Assembly: GCA_046760705.1 (NCBI GenBank)
Contig: JBHIER010000172.1
Coordinates: 1 to 7,133 of the forward strand
Direction of reading: 5' to 3'
DNA: 7,133 nt
Source of the DNA: JBHIER01 sp046760705 [NCBI: bacterium]
GTDB lineage: Bacteria > JBHIER01 > G020348925
Below, one piece after another: positions 1 through 4,541 of this stretch. The translations under genes were made by a program, and so were the position numbers. The notes beneath the pieces were generated by a model. It was not told the origin of the DNA. It made no database searches and saw nothing but the letters and a program-made list of their open reading frames with translations. The first letter of the stretch is position 1, and each line of letters opens with the position of its first letter.

Positions 1-15
1 CATCGTAACCCTAAC

Positions 16-46
16 CCAAAAACGATTTTGGTTGCGGCTTTGCCGC
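16..46. repeat. Tandem pair of small hairpins
   Basis: CCAAAA (16-21) pairs with TTTTGG (26-31) around a 4-nt loop. Immediately after, GCGGC (34-38) pairs with GCCGC (42-46) around TTT. Both stems are perfect. No T-run follows on either strand, so terminator function is not supported. The pair sits at the edge of the 7-bp repeat block and may be part of the same dispersed intergenic element, which is an inference. Confidence 0.55.
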
Positions 47-50
47 GCTA

Positions 51-136
51 AGTGTCTTGTGTCTTGTCTCTGGCGTCATGTCTCTTGCGTCTTTCAGCAA
101 AAAACGCATAACGCAATCCGCACTACGCAAGACATG
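51..136. repeat. Two facing blocks of 7-bp units (heptad micro-arrays)
   Basis: Positions 51-92 divide exactly into six 7-bp units resembling TGTSTCT or TGCGTCT (51-57, 58-64, 65-71, 72-78, 79-85, 86-92). Positions 103-130 divide into four units resembling AACGCAW (103-109, 110-116, 117-123, 124-130). The second block is roughly the reverse complement of the first. CATGTCTCTTGCGT (77-90) pairs with ACGCAAGACATG (125-136) apart from a 2-nt bulge. The unit length is constant although the units themselves vary. Function unknown. Confidence 0.65.
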
Positions 137-190
137 TATCTGACCTTTGAATTTTGCACCAACCAATATGGACCTTTTTGACTTGCCGTT

Positions 191-661
191 TCACCGCCCT
201 AAGATTTCCAGCAGATCCTCGCCAACCGACACCTTCGGTGTCTCCACAATTCGGCCGATTTCCCGCCCCTTCTCAAAAATGATGAAGGTGGGCACGTACC
301 GGATGTTGTAGCTTTGGGCCAAACCGAGGCCGTCGCTCTTCTCCCGATCGACACCGTAGTATTCCACCTCAAAATTGGGGCCCTCGACCGCCCTCATAAG
401 TCTGTCAAAGGGGGGCACGTGTTCCTCGGAGTCGGAGCACCAGGTCCCCAAAAAGACCTTGATCAGGATGTGCCGATCGAGAGCTCTCAATCTTTGAACC
501 ACATCTTCGTCGGGCTCATACTCTTCTGCCGGCTGCCGGAATTTTGGACACGCCCGGTACACATCATCCATGGTCAGTTTGCCCATCAGGATATTCTCGT
601 TGACCTTCTCCTCCTGAACACATTCTCCAAAGAGGAGGGCCAGGAGCACAAAACAGATCAT
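191..661 (-). CDS. Exported thioredoxin-fold protein with CxxS active site
   Basis: A 156-aa protein of the thioredoxin superfamily. Residues 1-13 (MICFVLLALLFGE) are a hydrophobic export signal. Cys14 follows, but the residues before it (F-G-E) are a poor lipobox, so lipidation is doubtful. The fold is seen in the beta strand ILIKVFLG, the active-site stretch GTWCSDS (Trp74, Cys75, Ser78), the strand VEYYGVDR and the cis-proline loop YVPTF (Pro124). The usual second cysteine of CxxC is serine, so a classical disulfide reductase is unlikely; monothiol chemistry, or use of Cys38, is possible. It is the last gene of the minus cluster, 152 nt after the rhomboid. Start: I chose the ATG at 661, where the signal begins. 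The frame stays open to a GTG at 829 but crosses low-complexity 8-bp repeats. CTG at 673 would add a positively charged n-region. A weak GAGAA lies upstream. Confidence 0.82.
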   Translation of the reverse strand: MICFVLLALLFGECVQEEKVNENILMGKLTMDDVYRACPKFRQPAEEYEPDEDVVQRLRALDRHILIKVFLGTWCSDSEEHVPPFDRLMRAVEGPNFEVEYYGVDREKSDGLGLAQSYNIRYVPTFIIFEKGREIGRIVETPKVSVGEDLLEILGR

Positions 662-813
662 GACGGTTCTCAGACGTAATGGAGTAATGGAGTAATGGAG
701 TAATGGAATGTTGGGGTCAGTCTGTAGGTCCCTCAGATTCTGATTCCCACGCCATCCACTACTCCAACACTCCAACTCTCCAACTTTCCAATACTCCAAT
801 TTGTCCTCCGTCC
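662..813. other. Intergenic spacer between the rhomboid and thioredoxin-like genes
   Basis: This 152-bp spacer is largely built from two blocks of 8-bp units that face each other. Only about 15 nt separate the nearest unit from the thioredoxin-like ATG. No promoter with both boxes is evident on the minus strand, so the last gene is probably co-transcribed with the rhomboid, with a potential hairpin in the message between them. Confidence 0.6.
677..800. repeat. Two facing blocks of 8-bp units with hairpin potential
   Basis: Block 1 (677-708) is four units: TAATGGAG three times, then TAATGGAA. Block 2 (about 756-800) is about five units of the pattern NNCTCCAA, again at 8-bp spacing. The blocks are inverted relative to each other. 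Positions 688-707 can pair with 755-774: in the minus-strand RNA 19 of 20 positions pair, counting two G-U wobbles, around a loop of 47 nt. The reading frame stays open through both blocks, which gives a misleading N-terminal extension to the downstream gene. Confidence 0.75.
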
Positions 814-1512
814 TCATCGAAAGTACCACATTCTTTTCGCCGGTCTGGGTCTGGCGAACCCCTTGATCAAAATCATCCCGGCCGCAAACCCCCCGATGTG
901 GGCAAACCAGGCCACTCCTCCGCTGGAGGCTCCCCCCAGGGACGGCAATCCGTATAAAACCTGTAGAAGAAACCAGAACCCCAAAACGTACAGGGCCGGC
1001 AGACGGACCACCTGTATGAAGAAGAAGAGGAAAAGGAGTGTGTATACCCGAGCCTGAGGATAGAGCAGAAGGTACGCCCCCAACACTCCAGCGATCGCCC
1101 CGCTGGCCCCCACCATAGGAATCCTGGAGCTGGGATCGACAACGATGTGCAGTCCGCTGGCAGCCACTCCGCAGATCAGGTAGAAGAGAAGAAACCGGAC
1201 CCGCCCCATCGCATCCTCGACATTGTCACCGAAGATCCACAGATAGAGCATGTTCCCCCCCAGGTGCATCAGACCTCCGTGCATGAACATGGCCGAAATA
1301 ACGGTCAGGGGAATGGGAATCAAGGCGGCCGGACCGATATCGACCATGCGGCTGATCTCGTAGGGAATGGCCCCCATGCGTTTGAAGAATTCCTCCTGCC
1401 CTTGCCCTCCCAGGGAGAGCTGATAGAGGTAGACGAGCACATTGAGCACAATCAGGCCAACGGTGACCACCGGATACCGCTCTGTCGGATTGTCGTCTTT
1501 AAAGGGAATCAA
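814..1512 (-). CDS. Rhomboid family intramembrane serine protease
   Basis: A 232-aa polytopic membrane protease that cleaves transmembrane segments of other proteins within the inner membrane. The catalytic dyad is visible: Ser137 in GASG and His205 in AHIGG. The conserved HGGLMHLGGNM stretch (78-88) has His78, His83 and Asn87, the last typically helping form the oxyanion hole. Hydrophobic segments lie at about 14-32, 63-80, 84-95, 106-125, 137-150, 155-188 and 200-217, which fits the six-helix core. The N-terminus (MIPFKDDNPTERYP) is typical of bacterial rhomboids, and the length matches the short, domain-free form. The start is TTG at 1510-1512, preceded by AAGGGGTGA, a good ribosome binding site at proper spacing. 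It lies 23 nt after the M23 gene, so the two are very likely co-transcribed. The natural substrate is unknown. Confidence 0.93.
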   Translation of the reverse strand: MIPFKDDNPTERYPVVTVGLIVLNVLVYLYQLSLGGQGQEEFFKRMGAIPYEISRMVDIGPAALIPIPLTVISAMFMHGGLMHLGGNMLYLWIFGDNVEDAMGRVRFLLFYLICGVAASGLHIVVDPSSRIPMVGASGAIAGVLGAYLLLYPQARVYTLLFLFFFIQVVRLPALYVLGFWFLLQVLYGLPSLGGASSGGVAWFAHIGGFAAGMILIKGFARPRPAKRMWYFR

Positions 1513-1535
1513 GCTTCACCCCTTCGCATTTCACC
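1513..1535 (-). promoter_or_regulatory. Ribosome binding site deciding the TTG start of the rhomboid
   Basis: Reading the minus strand, AAGGGGTGA sits three bases before TTG-ATT-CCC. No in-frame ATG is closer to the conserved N-terminus. This 23-bp gap is all that separates the rhomboid from the stop of the M23 gene. Confidence 0.7.
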
Positions 1536-3890
1536 CTACTGAACGAGCCAGAACCGGCTCTCTTTTGTTGAGGTGTTGCCGGCCAGGTCTGTGACCGACA
1601 CTCTCAGGACGTGGGAGCCTGGGGAGAGCGGGCGTTTCACCTTGTGCTTGAGCCATCCCCCTTCGGGATCGTACTCGCTGATCACTCGGCGACTGTCCAG
1701 CTCCATAATAAGATCCTTCTCCCTGCCTATTCCGGAGCCCCGATCTCTGACCCGGGCGAACAGGAGCACATCGTTCGCTCTGATCTTTGATCCTTCTTTC
1801 GGCTTGAGGCCCCAAATTTCCGGGGCGAGCGTATCCTCCAAGAGGGCGAAGGATCCGAGACTGAAGACAGAGGCGGAAACGGTCCGTTCTGGGGTATCGG
1901 CCTTGGCTCCGACGTAGGTCCACCTCTCTCCTTTGAGACATCGATAGACTCCAACCCTTGCCGGAGGTCCATCCATCGATCCATATTTCAGACTGATCCG
2001 TGCCCCCTTATCAAGGGGCACATCGGCCGGGCTGAAGAGATAGAGATCGCTTCTCATCGGCAGCAAGGGGCTCTCTTTCACAGAATCGACCTCAATGCGG
2101 GCCCAGAGGGTTTGGTAGACGCCCTCGGGCCCGAAGCTGACTGCGGCCTTTCCGTCGCCAGAGAAGGCCTCCCCGCCCTCGGCCCTGGTGACGGTATAAA
2201 CCTCGAAGGAGATCTGACAGTGCCCTTCGTTGCCCCACACATCTCGGCCCACCACGCGGAGGAGAGCCGGGCCGTCGAGGCCCGGTTCAAAGGCATAGAC
2301 GGTGGAGAAGCGGCGCAGATCGAGGCGGGTCAGGCTCAGGCTGACAGGATCTCCTGCCCCTCGTTGGGTGACCGTCACCTCGGGCGGACGCTCGACGGGC
2401 CGATCGGCCTCCACCGCCCATTCGACAAAGGTGTCGTGGAAGCGGGGTTCACATCGAAAGATCGGACCTTCGGGGCCTTCCCTCCCCCCATCTCTTGAGA
2501 GGAGGCTCTCTTCTGAGAGGAGGCTCTCTTCTGAGAGGAAACATATCCGCGGTGAAGACCACAGACCGCCACTGTCACAGGCCCTGGCCCGGCACAGCAG
2601 CGGCCCGGTCTCGCTGGTTGAGATCTCGGCCTCATAGAGACCCGGGGGGGTGTTGACAGAATCTGTGGCCGCCAGCACCCAACTCTCTCCCCAGTCGGAA
2701 GAACATTCGAAGCTGACCAACCGGACGCCGTCGTCGGGGTCCTCGGCCGCGGCCTCGAGCCTGACTCGGTCAGCTCGGCGCCGCCCCCCAAATTTCGTCA
2801 CCCTTGGTGGAGAATCGACCAGCACCAAAATCTCTGCTTCCGCCTTGTTGCCGTTGGCGTCTGCGCCCACGATGCGGACCCTGTGCCGGCCTGGAACCGA
2901 TGTCCAGGCCCACAGCGGAGGCGACCGGCGCCCATCCACCGGATCAGCCCCTTCCAGGACGCCCTCCCGATAGAAGGGCAGGCCGTTTCCGGCGACCCTG
3001 TACAACCTCTGAAACCGGCCCTGGCCCGAGCGCATGAGGGAAAAATCTCGGTCGAGATCCACCTGGCGGGTCTGGTCAAAGGGAAAGAGATCGTACCGGG
3101 TGCTGAAGAGCAATCGGCCATCGACGTAGAGATCTGTCCGATAGACGGCCAGTTCGTTGGAAGCAGCGTTCGTCCGATCGTAGAGCCGGAGACCAAGGCC
3201 CACACACCCGGAGACAGTCACAGTTCGGTCGGCCCGGAAGTGGCCGGCCCTTATCTTTCGCACGGGGATTACGACAGGCCTGTGGCTTCGGTCCACGGTT
3301 GAACGGAGGTCCAGGGGAGTGATGCTCACAGCAGTCAGGGTCGGCGGAACGGTGTCCTCCACAGAAAATCCGTGCGTGAGCGGATTTAGGGGTCGGTTGC
3401 CCGCGTCGCGAAGCTCGAAGTGAAGGTGCGGCCCGCCGGTGCCGCTCTCTCCCGAATAACCGATCACCTGCCCCCGGTTCACAGGGACATCCTCCGGCCC
3501 CAGAAAGAGGTCAACGCTGTACCGGCCGATCCTCTCCTGTTCCTGCTCAACCAGACGTCGAATGGGAGGAGCAAAATCTGACAGATGAAAATAGACACCG
3601 TAGCGGCCGTCGGCCAGCTTCAGATAGACCGACCGACCACCGCCCCAGGGTGAGACCTTCACCCGCCACACATATCCAGCATCGAGGGCATACACCTTCA
3701 GCCCGACCCTGCCCCATGTCCTCAGATCGACGCCAGAGTGGAAGTGGCCGGGCCGATATTCGCAGAAAGTCGAGGTCACCGCCGGCTCCGCTTCAAGAGG
3801 CCAGCGATATCTCCGGGCCTCAGGAGAAGCTATTGTAAGATGAAAATTGCAAATTGCAAAAATCAAAATTATCTTGTGAGCTCTAAACAT
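1536..3890 (-). CDS. Secreted M23 (LytM-type) metallopeptidase with Ig-like domains
   Basis: A 784-aa exported protein. Residues 1-22 form a signal peptide (MFRAHK, then a hydrophobic core). Residues 31-172 are an M23 zinc endopeptidase domain with every hallmark: HSGVD (His51, Asp55), YFHL (His102) and HLHFEL (His155, His157). The family cleaves peptidoglycan cross-bridges, so an active enzyme in the periplasm or at the surface is expected. The rest is beta-rich: Ig-like regions at about 185-360 and 361-450, a hinge with repeated SEESLL (453-464), another beta region at 478-566, a 575-687 segment of uncertain fold, and a C-terminal Ig-like domain (688-784) ending VTDLAGN...FWLV. It is first in the minus cluster and has its own promoter. 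The ATG at 3890 follows GGAAAAG; an ATG at 3923 (795 aa) would lack a good binding site and leave only about 14 nt of leader. Confidence 0.88.
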   Translation of the reverse strand: MFRAHKIILIFAICNFHLTIASPEARRYRWPLEAEPAVTSTFCEYRPGHFHSGVDLRTWGRVGLKVYALDAGYVWRVKVSPWGGGRSVYLKLADGRYGVYFHLSDFAPPIRRLVEQEQERIGRYSVDLFLGPEDVPVNRGQVIGYSGESGTGGPHLHFELRDAGNRPLNPLTHGFSVEDTVPPTLTAVSITPLDLRSTVDRSHRPVVIPVRKIRAGHFRADRTVTVSGCVGLGLRLYDRTNAASNELAVYRTDLYVDGRLLFSTRYDLFPFDQTRQVDLDRDFSLMRSGQGRFQRLYRVAGNGLPFYREGVLEGADPVDGRRSPPLWAWTSVPGRHRVRIVGADANGNKAEAEILVLVDSPPRVTKFGGRRRADRVRLEAAAEDPDDGVRLVSFECSSDWGESWVLAATDSVNTPPGLYEAEISTSETGPLLCRARACDSGGLWSSPRICFLSEESLLSEESLLSRDGGREGPEGPIFRCEPRFHDTFVEWAVEADRPVERPPEVTVTQRGAGDPVSLSLTRLDLRRFSTVYAFEPGLDGPALLRVVGRDVWGNEGHCQISFEVYTVTRAEGGEAFSGDGKAAVSFGPEGVYQTLWARIEVDSVKESPLLPMRSDLYLFSPADVPLDKGARISLKYGSMDGPPARVGVYRCLKGERWTYVGAKADTPERTVSASVFSLGSFALLEDTLAPEIWGLKPKEGSKIRANDVLLFARVRDRGSGIGREKDLIMELDSRRVISEYDPEGGWLKHKVKRPLSPGSHVLRVSVTDLAGNTSTKESRFWLVQ
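2497..2539. repeat. 18-bp in-frame tandem repeat inside the M23 gene
   Basis: GAGAGGAGGCTCTCTTCT occurs twice without a mismatch (2497-2514 and 2515-2532), followed by a partial third copy. On the coding strand it gives LSEESLLSEESLLS at about residues 452-465, in the linker between two beta-rich regions. Each unit also contains a small inverted repeat (GAGAG and CTCTC), which favours slippage. Confidence 0.9.
3838..3865 (-). repeat. Four 7-bp units encoding the M23 signal-peptide core
   Basis: On the coding strand the units are TGATTTT, TGCAATT, TGCAATT and TTCATCT, two identical and two related. They encode most of the hydrophobic stretch LIFAICNFHL. The constant 7-bp spacing matches the heptad block at the left end of the window, although the units themselves differ. 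Confidence 0.55.
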
Positions 3891-3943
3891 CTTTTCCAGT
3901 ATTTCGCTGCTTAATATCTGCATTTAACCATTGCCTGATCAAA

Positions 3944-3972
3944 AGTATAATATACCATTCCGCAAAGGTCAA
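3944..3972 (-). promoter_or_regulatory. Sigma70-type promoter for the M23-rhomboid-thioredoxin cluster
   Basis: On the minus strand, TTGACC (3967-3972; 5 of 6 to consensus) is separated by exactly 17 bp from TATACT (3944-3949; 5 of 6). Transcription would begin near 3937, giving a leader of about 47 nt to the ATG at 3890. This is the best promoter match in the window. Confidence 0.75.
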
Positions 3973-4169
3973 GACAAAGTTTATCCCGCTGCTTAAGATA
4001 GTTTGTTCATCACTGATCGAGATGGGGATACATGAAATTGTATTTATTAAATTTACGTCCTTTGATTCCATTTTCCTACTATGGGTGTTTGTGTGAAGAA
4101 TACCTCTCCTCTGTCATTGCAAAGCCTGTGAGAGGGCACGGAGCGGAGGCGGAGTGCCGTCAAAACGCT

Positions 4170-4337
4170 ACTCCACGGAGTTTACCCTGAGTTCAGCCTC
4201 AGGGTTTCGTAGCATGAAGCCTGGAGCGGCGCTTTCCATAGCGCGCTTTGTGTAAACCTGAACCAAATTCAGGGTGAACCAATACAGGTGAGCCTCTATG
4301 GCGGATAAGCCTGGTCAAAAAAGGCTTGCTTTTTTGA
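4170..4337. repeat. Cluster of short palindromes (REP-like)
   Basis: Five stems follow one another: ACTC/GAGT (4170-4181); ACCCTGAG/CTCAGGGT (4184-4205, 8 bp, 6-nt loop); GCGCT/AGCGC (4229-4244); CCTGAA/TTCAGG (4257-4273), which repeats the core of the second stem; and TCAAAAAAG/CTTTTTTGA (4315-4337, 9 bp, 5-nt loop). None has the form of a terminator serving an upstream gene, since both flanking genes point away. The arrangement resembles clustered extragenic palindromes. Confidence 0.6.
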
Positions 4338-4424
4338 AGGGAAAATGTATCTTCATAAGGTCTTAAATCAACAACCATCCCCATTGATGGGCGTGGCTGG
4401 AGGGGTTTAAGGATGCAGGCCCCG

Positions 4425-4447
4425 TTCCGACCGGATTCCTGTCGGAA
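4425..4447. repeat. Perfect 7-bp hairpin upstream of the ppiD-like gene
   Basis: TTCCGAC (4425-4431) pairs with GTCGGAA (4441-4447) around a 9-nt loop. It lies about 95 nt before the ATG, in what is probably the untranslated leader or promoter-proximal DNA. There is no T-run after it. Confidence 0.55.
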
Positions 4448-4455
4448 GGAGCAGA

Positions 4456-4526
4456 GGAGTGATGGAGTGTTGAGTTTTGGATCCCCCGCTTTCGCGGAGG
4501 GCAAGTTTTGGATTTTGGATTTTTCA
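4456..4526. repeat. Mosaic of 8-bp and 7-bp units around a hairpin in the ppiD-like leader
   Basis: GGAGTGAT and GGAGTGTT (4456-4471) match the style of the 8-bp units at 677-800. TTTTGGA occurs at 4475-4481, 4506-4512 and 4513-4519, the last two in tandem. Between them, positions 4483-4489 pair with 4494-4500 around TTTC, with one mismatch (core CCGC/GCGG). The block ends at the bases of the ribosome binding site. Confidence 0.6.
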
Positions 4527-4531
4527 AGGAG
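4526..4531 (+). promoter_or_regulatory. Ribosome binding site of the ppiD-like gene
   Basis: AAGGAG lies 10 nt before the first ATG (4542) and 13 nt before a second in-frame ATG (4545). The first is the better-spaced choice. Confidence 0.75.
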
Positions 4532-4541
4532 TATTTGAGCT

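Larger units (their letters stand above)
1..190. other. Noncoding region downstream of the minus-strand cluster
   Basis: No supportable gene. The stretch holds two adjacent small hairpins (16-31 and 34-46) followed by two facing blocks of 7-bp units (51-92 and 103-130). It lies just beyond the stop of the thioredoxin-like gene at 191. No GC-rich stem followed by a T-run is visible on the minus strand, so I cannot name an intrinsic terminator for the three-gene cluster. Transcription may end by another mechanism, or beyond the left edge. Confidence 0.6.
3891..4541. other. Divergent intergenic region between the M23 and ppiD-like genes
   Basis: This 651-bp stretch has no supportable gene; the short reading frames here have no recognisable protein features. 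It contains the M23 promoter (3944-3972), two copies of CGCTGCTTAA (3905-3914, 3987-3996), an AT-rich part (about 3940-4080), a cluster of palindromes (4170-4337), a further hairpin (4425-4447) and a mosaic of 7- and 8-bp units just before the ppiD-like start. I could not find a convincing two-box promoter for the plus-strand gene. Confidence 0.7.

Noticed and set aside
51-130. CRISPR array
   Set aside because: Units are 7 bp without spacers and vary from copy to copy; no repeat of 23-40 bp with spacers exists.
662-829. N-terminal extension of the thioredoxin-like gene to a GTG at 829
   Set aside because: The extra 56 residues are translations of the 8-bp repeats, overlap the end of the rhomboid gene and precede a clear hydrophobic export signal.
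3883-4071. Minus-strand frame of 62 codons across the M23 promoter
   Set aside because: It spans the -35 and -10 boxes, has no recognisable domain and overlaps the signal-peptide region of the M23 gene in another frame.
4315-4337. TCAAAAAAG/CTTTTTTGA stem as an intrinsic terminator
   Set aside because: The stem is AT-rich, the T-run is within it, and no gene on either side is transcribed toward it.
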